Shown here: positions 12,012 to 24,336 of the stretch, one piece after another
How the letters are laid out: each line of letters begins with the position of its first letter
Numbering within the stretch: position 1 is the first letter of the stretch
NCBI GenBank assembly: GCA_025677825.1
Contig: JAIXMO010000012.1
Coordinates: 1 to 64,000 of the forward strand
Length of the DNA: 64,000 bases
Reading direction: 5' to 3'
DNA from: Helicostylum pulchrum
Taxonomy: Eukaryota > Mucoromycota > Mucoromycetes > Mucorales > Mucoraceae
Program-made: the position numbers and the translations under genes
The notes under the pieces: model-generated
Seen by the model: the letters and a program-made list of their open reading frames with translations, nothing else
Told to the model about the DNA's origin: nothing
The model's database searches: none

Positions 12012-15000
12012 ATGAAGATCAAAAAATCACCTTCCAAGAAGCTTGCACCTCTGGTAAGAGAAAACAGAAACAAAAAAAAACAAAAAAAAATTAACACTTT
12101 TTTTTTTTTTATCATTTAGCCACGTCAGCTGAGTGACTTGATCAAGCGCCTCGAAACAGATGCAGAAAGTGAAATCCCCAACATTGTTCGAGAATTAGAT
12201 GGCTGGTCGTTTGCCAGAGGTGATTTATTTCACTGGGTTACTGTTCTCGACCGATTTGATTCCATTTTAGAAAGGATTTGTAATGAATACAATTTAAAAG
12301 AGATTCAAACCAAGAATTTTACTGCAGAAACCAAACTTGTCATTTTATCTATTGTTGACCTCTCACGTATCTTGTTTGAAAATTGTACCAATAGAAACAT
12401 TTATAATTCATCAGAGGTATAAGATATATTTTTTTTACGTATATTATATAAAAAGAAACTAATAATATATCTGTATAATAATAGTACTTATCAATGCTGT
12501 TAAATACTTTTGATATTGACGTATTACAACAAGTACTTCTTTTTATGATGAGACCCGCACAAAGAATTAATAACCCAAGAGCTATCCGATCTTCTTTTGT
12601 TGTTCGTCAAGACAAGATTATTGAATTGGCTCGAGGTTGGAATAATGTACCAGTAGAGTTACTGCGTATTGAACAAGAAGGTTTAGACGTTACACCTAAA
12701 ATGATGACTTTAAATATTCAGTTTTATCGTACTACTTATAAATCTGCAACTGAAACTACGCCTACTGAAGGACATCAAGTCGTATCTTATTTGATTAATG
12801 AAGAGGATTTGAAAAAGGATGATGTAGATATATTTCTTCAACTTGTAAAAGAGTATGATATTCCAAAAGAATATCAATTTGAGTTAGCAAATAGAATTCG
12901 TATAGCAAAACATATTAATCAAACAGATGTAAGAAGAAAGTTACTTGGTATTCGTATCTTGGCCATTTGTGTTATGTGTAAGTGTGTATTATATTGTAAA
13001 AAAAAAAAAAAGATAATATTCTAATATATCTTTTTAGCTCACGCAATATCAGAAGTTACTGCCCAAAACAAAGTATTCATTTATGAACCTTATTTGATCT
13101 CTCAATTAGCTGAACTTATTTCACCTGAAAATAATGTGCACACTGTAAGTGAATTATTTACATTATACCTGTATATATATTTATGCAAGCTACTTACCAA
13201 TATATATATATATGTAGGATATTCAAACATTTGTATTATATGCTTTGGATGGTATTACAAGACACCGAAATAAACTTTCTGAAGTATTAACCGCTGTCAA
13301 CGCTTCAGCAAACCATGGTACAATGATGCAAATTTTACGTAAAACCAATTCAAATGATGCTTATTCGCAATGCTTTTTGGATGCATTATTTACATTTGTT
13401 TCGTATCTGTTACAAACTCAACCCGGCGGACAAATGTTAATGTCCGCTGGTGTAATCCCTACATTGGTTCAAATCGTCGGTAATCACCAATACACTCAAT
13501 TAAAGAGCATTGCTAAAGTCGTTGGATTAATTGATACAATTGTTAATTCATTTGCTACTTCATTCTCGGCTTTCTGTAATGCTAATGGACTTGATACATT
13601 GTTAAACCGCATAAAGGTAAAAAAATTACAGAGTAAAAGCAAATAATAGTCATTTATATATTTAATTTACTTTTTATAATTGTTATTAGATGGAAGTCGA
13701 AACTTGCTGTAGTCAAGCTGTGCAAGACGACTCCTTTGCTCCGCATGATCGCCTTTCAACTATTAAAGCAATGCTTAAATTTTTATTACGCATGATGGAT
13801 TCTTCTGGTACGACAGACGGACTTCGTAATTTGATTGACTCAAGTTTACCTCAATCCTTAAAAATGATTATGGAAAATCCCAAATTATTTGGTAATAGTA
13901 TCTTTGCTATTGCTATTAATGTCAGCACCACATTTATTCATAATGAGCCTACATCACTTCCCATCTTACAAGAAGCAAAATTACCTCAAAGTTTCTTACA
14001 CACTATATCCATTTATGAAAATCCCAACAATGAAGTATTGATGGCTGCTGTTAACGCCTTTGGTGCAATGTGTTTAAATTCTCAAGGTCTTGAAATGTTT
14101 AATGCTGAAAAACCTTTACCTCATTTCTTTGATTTAATGACCTCTCATGATTTCTTAAGAAACCCAATGGATGTTGATAGTGCTACTGGATTAGGTTCAA
14201 CTATGGATGAATTGATCCGTCATCACCCTTCTTTAAAACCTACTGTCCTTCAATGTGTTACTGCCATGATTAAAAAAGTATTAGTCATGGGATCCGATAC
14301 CGATGGTGTAGGTAAATCAAGTGATAACAGCCATTTATTACAAGTACGTTCTGATTCTGCTGAACCTGTAGCAGCGGCTACTACGACCGATGAAGAAGAA
14401 AAGACTGAAAAGATTGAATGCTTACTGGTATCTTATATTGATCTTGTCTCTCGATTCTTGGAAGGTTTATTTCAAAACCAATCCAATATTAAAGAATTTG
14501 TTGAAGAAGGTTGCCCAGAAATGTTATTAAACTATTATTCACTTCCACTTTTACCAGCTAATTTTTCAGTAACCATTGCTTCGGATTCTCTTTCTTATTT
14601 GTTCCGTATGATTAGTGAAGTAAGCCCATTACCTACTGTATTTGCTATTGTAGCCAAGGTGAAGGAATCCATTCGCTTTATTACTGAAAATATGCAAGAT
14701 TATAACAAGAGCATGCTGATTGATTTCGTTGATGTAAAGCAACAAGAAACGGATAAAATTGAACGTGGTAATCGAGTACTTCGTCAAATGATTGAATTAC
14801 ATGGCTATGTCGGTCTCTTATCCAATATATGCTGTTCTTCCATTTTATCTCATGGCAAAAATGGTGCTTCTCTCGTTACTGAATTCTTATCTGAACCAAA
14901 AGAAGAGAATATCATTCAATTACTTGGTCAATTACATCGTGCCATGACTTGGGAAAACATCTTACTTAAAGAAGCTTTACCTGCTTCATGGTATGCTATC

Positions 15001-18000
15001 AAACCTACTTCCGCTGCCACGGCTTCTTCTACCTTGAAAAAGGGTCTTACCAGTATTACGGAGCATCCATTAGGTATCTATAGTACAAACACATCGACTG
15101 AAGTATCCGGTGAATCATCTTCTACTATGGATGTACCCACTGTCGACGACAACAATAACAGCGCTACCGAAAAGGGACCTTCTGCTAAGGATCCTCGTAT
15201 GGTCAATATTAAGCATTTTAAATTATTATTGACTGAGGTACCTCAACTTTTGATGCCCATCTTCCAAGGATTAATTAAAGTATCTGTCAGTCGTCGTACA
15301 GGAACAGCACTTCAAAAGCCTCAAATTATGAAGTTGGCTGAATATATGTCAGATCTGTTAAAGGATAACATTACTTGGTCGCCTATTACCAACGTGAATG
15401 CCCCTGCTTGTAAATACGATTATTTGACCTCTGTCTATACCATGGCTTCCCTCTTATTACGCGATGAACGTACGCAAGCTTCTCTTCAAATACCCGTTGC
15501 GCTTTCGTTTGAACGTCAAGGAGGTATTGACTTGTTATTAACCAACCTGCAACACATGTGGGCAGAAGCATTAAAACTATATCAAGACAATAAAGAAAAG
15601 AAGAACGAAGATATAATTCTACGTATCAATACCGCTATCGAAAGCTTATTGAATGTATTGCTTCATATCAGTTCTCCAAAGGCACTAAGAGACTCAACTT
15701 TCACTGCTACTTTAATTCAAAAAGATAAAAAGGCAGCTGATTACTTTGAACCCTTTGAATGGATTGTCTCCGTTGAACTCAAATTGGTCTCTTTAAAACA
15801 ATACTTGGCTTGTCCTGAACTAAACTTGTTCTCAAAACCTGTAATTCAATCCTTGGTCAAGATCTTTCAACAGATTATGAAGGGAGAAGGTGAATTTACT
15901 TCCACTGCGGCGGCCACTAGTGCTACTGCTGCTGGTAGATCCAATGATCATTTCGGTAATTTCACTGCTCCTTTAATGACTTCTCCATTTACTTTACTTC
16001 GTCCTCCTGTTGTAGCCGCTGAAAGAAATATTCAAACTTTGGTAGATATGGGTTTCCAAAGATCTTCTGCTGAACAAGCTCTTGTTCGTTGTAATAATCA
16101 AGTAACTCGTGCCGTTGAATACTTGTTTAGTCATCCTAGTCCAATGTTTGGAACCACCAACACAGCTGCTGCTTCTGCTGCTACATCTTCTGCACCTGCT
16201 TCTGATAGTGCTGCTGCTTCTACGTCTGAAAATGCCGTTACTGCAGATGATTCGACCACCACTGCTAATACACAAGAAGGTGAAGAAACCAATCATGAAG
16301 ATGGTGATAATAGTGATGGAGAATCCAACAACAATGATGAAGACGATGAAGACGATGAAGACGATGACGACGATGACGATGACCAAAGTAACGTAGATGA
16401 AGTCATTGGTAACTTTGTTGAATCACTTAACAATGAATATAATTTGGCAGTTGGCGCTGGATCAGGTATCGATCATGCATCAAACGCTTCCGCTTTATTA
16501 GATTTCAGTTCAGAAAGTGCTAATCAATCTACAACCAATGCCGAATTAAAATCAGCTCGTTTGGAGTTATGTGATACATTACCTGTTTCACTCTTATCAT
16601 TAGCAGATCAACGTGAAGATCTGGTATTTGATGTACGTGACTTACTTGTAATTATTGGTAAAATTGAAGATAAAGAAAGTACACCTTCCACCAACAATGC
16701 AACAACCACTAAGGCATCTACTAGAATCATTACATTATCAGTTGATAAAATTGGTGAAATTTGTCATGATCAAAGTAAATCAGTTTTACTTAGTAGTCGA
16801 CTTCGGTTATTAGCTTTATTACTTCGTGAAGCTCCTATGCAAAACGCCATGCAACAATTAGCTGATCGATTCTCATTTTTATTTGATATGTTGAATTTCG
16901 ATAAATTGGATAGAAATGATCCTTTACCTGCTTGGTCTGCTACCATATTTTTAGTATTGGAAGCATTTATTGCTCAAGCAGATGAACCCAAGAAAGTAAA
17001 ACGTACTACAATAAATCGACGTGGATCTATTGCAACTGTTTCTTTTTCATCCTCTGATGACGAAAATGAGAATGATGAGAATAATAATAATGAACAGGAG
17101 GATGATCCTATGGAAGATGTTACAGAAACACCAGTTACGTCTACTACTACTACTACCACTACTACTAGTAACAGCACACCTGCAGTCACGTCAGAACAAA
17201 GAGGAAATTTATTACAATGCTGTGTTTCGTTATTAACAAGACCTAAATTATCTCGTGATGATATATATGCTATTCTTCGTATGATTGTTCGTTTGACCAA
17301 AGATCATGAATCCGCTCTTCACTTTGTTGGTATTGGTGGTGTTCCTTTACTGTTCTCTAAGCCTAGATCTAGTTTAGAAGGATTACAAGGTCAACAAGCA
17401 TTTATCATTTTGATTTTACGTCATATTGTTGAAAGCAAAGCTATTTTACAAAGTACAATGAAGGATATTATTACGAATTGGTTTACAAACCCTAGACCTC
17501 GCAATACAGATATCAGTTCGTTCGTCCGTAGTAATGCTCATGTTGCACTTCGTGAACCTGCTGTATTTGTTGAAGTCACTACAGATATCTGTCGTTTAGC
17601 TCGTTACGATGAATTTGAAATCAATCGACAAATCAAGTTGAAGAAACAAACTGAAGAAATCAAATCGGAAGAAGAACTCACCACTACTACTAAGCAACCC
17701 TCTTCCTCTGAAGTTGTTGTTTATTACTTGTTAAATGAAATCATGACAGTGCGTTCTCAAACTACAGCTATGGCTACTCGAAAAGAAGAATTAAACGAAG
17801 AACAAAAGAAGGAAGAAAATATTAAATTTGTATATACTGGATTCTTACTTCAATGTCTTGTCGAACTCATTTCTTCTTACTCATCTTGTAAATATGATAT
17901 CTTTAACTTTTGTAAAAAGGAAAGTGGATATCGTACTACAACTGCTGATGGTAAACATCGTTCGTTTGTATCTATGCTGATTAATGATTTGCTACCTTAT

Positions 18001-21000
18001 AATCATATCAATCCTTCCTCAGAAGAATCTCGTAAACAACAAGGTCTTTCGACTTGGACTGCCTCTACTTTGGTCGCCATGTCCTATGATGCTTCCTCCA
18101 GTAGTACCGATATGACGGCTCAGCAAAAGAATGAATTAATTCAGGTACGTAAGTATGTACTGGAATCGGTGGTTCGATCCCTTAAAGAAGCTGTTGCCTC
18201 CACAGAGACCGCCTCTATCAAGTACTCCAAATATATTGCCTTGGCTGATCTCTGTCATCGTATCTTAAATGCTAGATCCAGCGTAGGTCACGCTGTTCCC
18301 ATGTATGGTAGTGGCCATAGTCAGCAACCCAACAATAGTGCAAAAGAAGATGCTGCCATTAGTAACTCTAAAATTATGTTGGATAAAAACTTTGTGGCCG
18401 TCTTGACATCTGCTATTAGTGATATCGATATCAATTATCCTCATTCCAAGACGATCTTAAATGCCATGTTGAGACCTTTAGAACAATTAACTAAGCTGGC
18501 TATCAAGACGGATGATACTACGGATACAGATAAAGAAGACCAAGATCAAGATAAAATGGATCTTACTGAAGATAGTTTACATGGTCTTAATAATCCTGAT
18601 GAAGATAATGAAGCTCCTGATCTCTATCGAAACTCTGCTCTCGGTATGTTTGATGCTGGTAGTGTTATTGATGAAGATGAATATAATAGCGGCGAATATA
18701 GTGATATGTTTGGTTCATCTGCTGATGAAGAAGAAGAGTAAGATTCTATTTTATTTTATTTTGAATTATATTAACCTTTTTTTTAAAAAAAAAATAGCTT
18801 TGATGAGGATAGTGGAAGTGATCTTTCAGATATGAGTGAAGGTGATGAGGATGATGAAGCAGACGATGCCCTTATTCATGGTCGTGGCTATGACTCTGAT
18901 GAAATGGACGAAGACAATGATAGTTCAGATGATATCGACGCCGAAGCTCAACTTTTAGTAGATGAAGACGATGAAGATGAAAACGGTAGAGAAATGACTT
19001 GGCAATTAGAAGACATTGAAGAAGAATCTGGAATTGTACATGCTGAAAATGTCATTGATACCGGTGATGATCGTGATGAACAAAACCATCTTCGAAACTT
19101 ATCAGATCCATATGAAGAGGTAAATATAGAAGACTATAATTATAACCGAATAAAAAGATACTAATTATATATGTGTACGCGTAGGAGGATGAAATGGAAG
19201 CTTTATCCGATTTCGATGATGCTTCTGATAATTTAGATAATGAATCTGAAGCCGATATTACAGATGGTATGTTATTAGATGCTGAGGATCTTGATACGCC
19301 ATTCTTATCTACTGAATTACATGATGATTTGGTTATGGAGGGTGATGAATTTGAAAGACCTCGCTCTATCATTCCTAGTGGTTTCAGAAGACGTTTCCCT
19401 AACGGTAGACGTTCATTACTTGAAGGAGTTGGTAGATCCTTTAGAAATCAATCTAATGCTCAAGGCCAAGAAGATATTATCACACACCCATTGTTATCTA
19501 ACAATGCAGCTACTCAACCTGGTGCAGGTAACGTAACTCGTAGTGTAATTAACGAGGCTTTCTCTCGTAGAGGTCATGGTAATGGTTTAGGTAACTGGCA
19601 AGACTTTGAAGATATTATTGGAGGCAGTGCTGTTCGTATGCTTGAAGACCTTCTAACACATGCTCCTGCTACGACTCAAGCTGGTCCTTTACGCGTAGAT
19701 GTACAAGCTGGTCCCAACGGTGCATTACGTACTTTTGAATTTGATCGTCTTCCTCACATGTCTGGAGGTGGCCATAACCATAGTCATCCTACACCTAATA
19801 CAGCTGGCGCTAATGACCAATCACAAGAGAGTTTAGCTATATTACATGATTTCCAACCCATGTCCTCTGGTGAAAGATGGAACCAAGAAGCTCGTATGAT
19901 GTATGGTGCCAATCTTGGTGAAAAGGCCTTAAAACTTGTAAATGAAATTTTGAATATCTTGAGTCCTATTGCTATTGAGGATGATAAAAAGGCTCGTGCC
20001 GAAGAAGAAAAGAAGAGACAAGAACAAAGACGTAAAGATGAAGAAGATCGTCGTAAAGCTGAGGAAGAGAGATGGCGTGTCGAGAAAGAAAAGCGTAAGG
20101 CTGCTCAGGAAGCTGCTGCTAATGCTCCTGCACCTCAACAAGATACTACTCCTGTTGTTACTGGTGAAACATCTAATACTGCAGTTAATACTGAAACAGC
20201 AACTGAGACACAAGCAACTGAAGCATCTGCAGAATCTGATACCGATGCCGCTGCTGCTACCGCTAATTCCGAGGCTGAACCTACTACTGTCATCATTCAT
20301 GGTTTACCCGTTGATATTTCTGGAACAGGTATTGACGTTGAATTCTTGAACGCACTACCGGATGACTTACGTGAAGAGGTTTTAAACCAACATTTACGTA
20401 ATCGACCAGCTCCTGTACAACCAGTTGAAGATGATTCAATCAGTCCTGAATTTTTGGATGCTTTACCACCAGATATTCGTGAAGAAGTATTACATCAAGA
20501 AGCTATTGAACGTGAAAGACGTGATCGTCAAAATCGACAAGCTCCCGCTACTGCACCTACGTCTGCTCCCGCCGATATAACTACAAATATTCCATCAATT
20601 GCAGAAGATGTAATGCCTACACGTAAGATAAAATAGTTTTTTTTTTAGCACGTTAAAAAAAGTTTATAATTTTTAACTCTTTTTTTTATAAAAAAAAATA
20701 GTCAGCGATGTTATTGCCGCTCGTAGAAGACCTGCTTACGCAGAGGATGATGGTAAAGCATCTGGCTCAGCTAAAAAGAAGGCTAAACCTCGTCGTCGTG
20801 ATGGTGCAGCGCAACTTGTTGAGAAATCACAACTTAGTACCTTGGTTAGATTATTATTTGTTCCTCAAACTATTTCCAAATCGTTGTTAAACAGATTATT
20901 ACTGAACTTGTGCGAAAACAGCAAAACTCGTGGTGAACTCTTATCTTATCTTGTATGTGTACTTTATGACGGTAATAATGATTTAGCTTCTGTCGATAAT

Positions 21001-23432
21001 AGCTTTGCCCTTCTCTCTTCTGGCAAGAGCGGAAAGACGCCTCAAACTAAATCTGCCAGAAGTAATAGCTCAGCTGGTGTTACTGATAATGTTCCCAATT
21101 TCATTGCACAACGTTGTTTGGAAGCATTAACTTATATCGTTTCTTGTAATGAACAATCAATGACATACTTTTTAACTGAAAGCGAATCATTAGTCGGTTT
21201 GAAACGAATTCCAATTAGCAAGAAGGGTAAGACCAAGGAAAAGGTCCCTAACAACTGGAACAAATACCCTATCTTGGTTTTGATGAGTCTTTTGGATCGT
21301 CCTGTATTCATCGATAATATTTCTCTAATGGAACAACTTATGGATTTATTATCTACCATGTGTCGTCCTTTCCCCATTCTAGTCAAAAAGTATCAAGAAA
21401 AGGTTGAAAACAAGCAAAATGATCCCGAGAGACGTATGCCTAAACCCCCTACTATCCCTGATTATTATCTCAAGCTGGTTGTCCATGTGCTTACCAATGG
21501 AGAATGTTCCAGCAAGACCTTCCAATATACTTTGAATGCAATTTCTCATTTATCTGCTTTAGACGGTGCTCAACAGACCATTGTAAATGAATTGGTTGAA
21601 GATGCTAAACAATCCGGTACCCAAATTCTTAAAGATCTTGAGAGTTTATTAGAGGTATTAGATACTGCTATGCTTGGTACCGAAATCAGTAGTACTGTTC
21701 TCGGTCCTTTCTCCGCTGCTACTTCATTCCAAGCGAAGCTTTTGCGTGTCTTGAAAACATTAGATTATATGTTCTCTCGAAAGACTTCCAGTACCGCTGC
21801 CGACTCAAGTGTAGATAAAACTGCTGCTGAATCAGTTCAAAGCAACAATGAAAAACGTTTATTACAAATCTATGAAACTCTTGACTTCTTACCTTTATGG
21901 GAAACTCTTGGTAAATGCTTATCTGTTATTCGCGAAAAGGAAGAACTTATTAATGTTGCCACTGTTCTGTTACCACTTATTGAATCGTTTATGGTTGTGT
22001 CAAAATGTACTGCTGAAAAGGGTCAAAACAATTATGATAAGGTTGCAACAACACCTGCCATTGAGCAACAATTGTCTTTAACTACTACTTCTCCTGAAAC
22101 GTTCTTCTTTGTCTTTACTGAAAAACATAAGAAAGTATTGAACATTATGGTCCGTAATAATCCAACTCTTATGAGTGGATCATTTGCGTTATTAGTTCGT
22201 AACCCCAAGATGCTTGAATTCGATAATAAGCGTAATTATTTCTCTCAACAACTTCATAAACGTGTTACTCCTCGCGAAAACTATGCCATGTTACAACTTA
22301 ATGTACGTCGTCAATATGTATTTGAAGACTCGTATCATCAACTTCAAGGTCGTACTGGTGAAGAAATCAAAAATGGTAAGCTTGCTGTTCGATTCTATGA
22401 CGAAGAAGGTTTAGATGCTGGAGGTGTTACTCGTGAATGGTTCTCTGTATTGGCCCGACAAATGTTTGATCCCAATTATGCATTGTTCATTACCTCTGCT
22501 GCTGATAAACTTACCTATCAACCTAATCGTGATTCTGCTGTCAATCCTGATCATTTAAGTTTCTTCAAGTTTGTTGGCCGTGTTATTGGCAAGGCTATTT
22601 ATGATGGTCGTCTCTTGGATGCTTACTTTACCCGTTCATTCTATAAACATATCTTAGGACGTACCGTCGACTATCGTGATGTCGAGGCTTTAGATCCTGA
22701 ATATTACAAGAGTTTAGTATGGATGTTGGAGAATGACATCACTGATATTATTGATTTAACCTTCAGTTTGGAAACAGATTTCTTTGGAAACAAAGAAACT
22801 GTAGACTTGAGACCTGATGGTCGAAATATTCCTGTTACGGAAGCTAATAAGCATGAATATGTTGCATTGGTTACCGAGCAAAAATTAACTACTGCTATCA
22901 AGGATCAAATCAATGCATTTGTTCAAGGCTTTCACGATGTTATCCCTGCACCTTTGATTCAAATCTTCAATGAACAAGAATTAGAACTTTTAATTTCTGG
23001 TCTGCCTGACATTGATATTGATGATTGGAAGAATAATACTGAATATCAAGGCTATACTTCATCATCTCCCCCTATACAATGGTTCTGGCGTGCTGTAAGA
23101 AGTTTCGATCAAGAAGAGCGTGCCAAGTTATTACAGTTCGCTACAGGTACTTCAAAGGTACCATTAGAAGGCTTCTCTCAACTTCAAGGCTCTAGTGGTG
23201 TACAAAAATTCCAAATTCATAAAGACTTTGGTGGTGAAAACCGTTTGCCATCTGCACATACATGGTAAGTTTTAATCATTTATTTATTTACTGTAAAAAA
23301 AAAAACTTAACATGTTTATTTTTTTATAGTTTTAATCAAGTAGACCTTCCTCAATATGATTCTTATGAGAACTTGCGAGCAAATCTTTTCAAGGCTATTA
23401 GTGAATGTTCAACTGGTTTTGCTTTTGTATAA
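12012..23432 (+). CDS. TOM1: giant HECT ubiquitin ligase Tom1/HUWE1
   Basis: Ten exons join in phase (nine introns of 60-79 bp) to give 3,603 residues, in the size class of yeast Tom1. Exons: 12012-12053, 12120-12416, 12485-12977, 13038-13144, 13218-13616, 13690-18737, 18798-19119, 19185-20622, 20702-23264, 23330-23432. The N-terminal half is the helical armadillo-like DUF908/DUF913 region. A UBA domain lies at about residues 1222-1262 (IQTLVDMGFQRSSAEQAL), followed by an extreme acidic tract. Two ubiquitin-binding UBM motifs lie near 2620-2680 (EFLNALPDDLREEVL and EFLDALPPDIREEVL). The HECT domain occupies about the last 390 residues (GLDAGGVTREWF, FFKFVGRVIGKAIYDG) with catalytic Cys3570 in LPSAHTCFNQ. 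Family role: nuclear quality control and stress-linked ubiquitination. The catalytic Cys codon is split by the last intron. Confidence 0.97.
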
Positions 23433-23688
23433 AACCGCTTGTTTACATTTACATTTTCTTCTCTCCTTTCTTTATTTTCAAACTATATATCTCTTTACCA
23501 TGTTAATAAAAATATTTTGCTTTAAACACCTGTAAAAAAAAAAGCGTTATTCAACACTTTTTTTTTTTTGGGTCCTTGTTTATACATGTGTAATAAACTT
23601 GGAACTATTACTTTATAAGACTTTGAAATTTGATTTAATAGAGTTTTTTATTATTATACAAGGCGCTTTTTTCTTTCAAAGAAGAGGC

Positions 23689-24336
23689 TTAAGCGTCACG
23701 CTTTTGGAGAAGAGAGAGAATATGGTTACTTAATTCAAACTGCTTCAAGGTATCGGTAGGGAGGTAGTGAGCGCCTTGGACTGTTTCGATACACTATAAA
23801 TGAAGTATATTAGTACAGTACTAACGAGTTATTTTTTTTAAAAAAAAAACTGTTACCTTTGAAGAACCACACCAGCAAGAAAATGGTTGAGCTTATTAAT
23901 GCGAAAAAAAAAAACTGGGGTATTAGTTTAAATTATACACTAATCAAGCGGTAGATATCTTACCCATATCCCATTCAGTTGAAGGGTAGAAGAAGGTTAA
24001 TTCATCACCAGTAGCGAGATCTCTTGTGGCAGTAATGATCATACGATCAACATCCATAAGAGTAGAAGGGTTACAAGAGTGGTTCATGAAAACAAGATCA
24101 CTGTTGAGTTCAATATGTTTTGTTTCCGAAATTTGAACAGTAGAATAACGCTTGGCACCAGGAGTTAAACCTTCCAAAGGAGCAATAATAGAACCTTTAG
24201 GGAAAGCGCGCTCGACGCAAAGCTTGCTAGAGAATGATTCAGGAGGACCTTGACGGACTACCTTGAAATCGTTGGGATGAGTAGGCTTGCCACTAACGAT
24301 AATGTTGGAGTAGGCTTCAGGAACAGTATTGGGCAT
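23689..24336 (-). CDS. small SET-domain protein
   Basis: Three exons beginning at ATG 24334-24336 (MPNTVPEAYSNIIVSGKP) and ending with TAA at 23689-23691. The protein is about 180 residues. SET-like features: KGSIIAPLEGL, then FMNHSCNPSTLMD (the NHSCxPN-like methyltransferase core), then TGDELTFFYPSTEWDM. A cysteine cluster FSCWCGSSKC resembles a post-SET element. In this family the domain binds AdoMet and methylates lysines, but very small SET proteins like this have unclear substrates. It is convergent with TOM1 (256 bp between stops). Whether it is an active methyltransferase cannot be judged from sequence alone. Confidence 0.78.
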
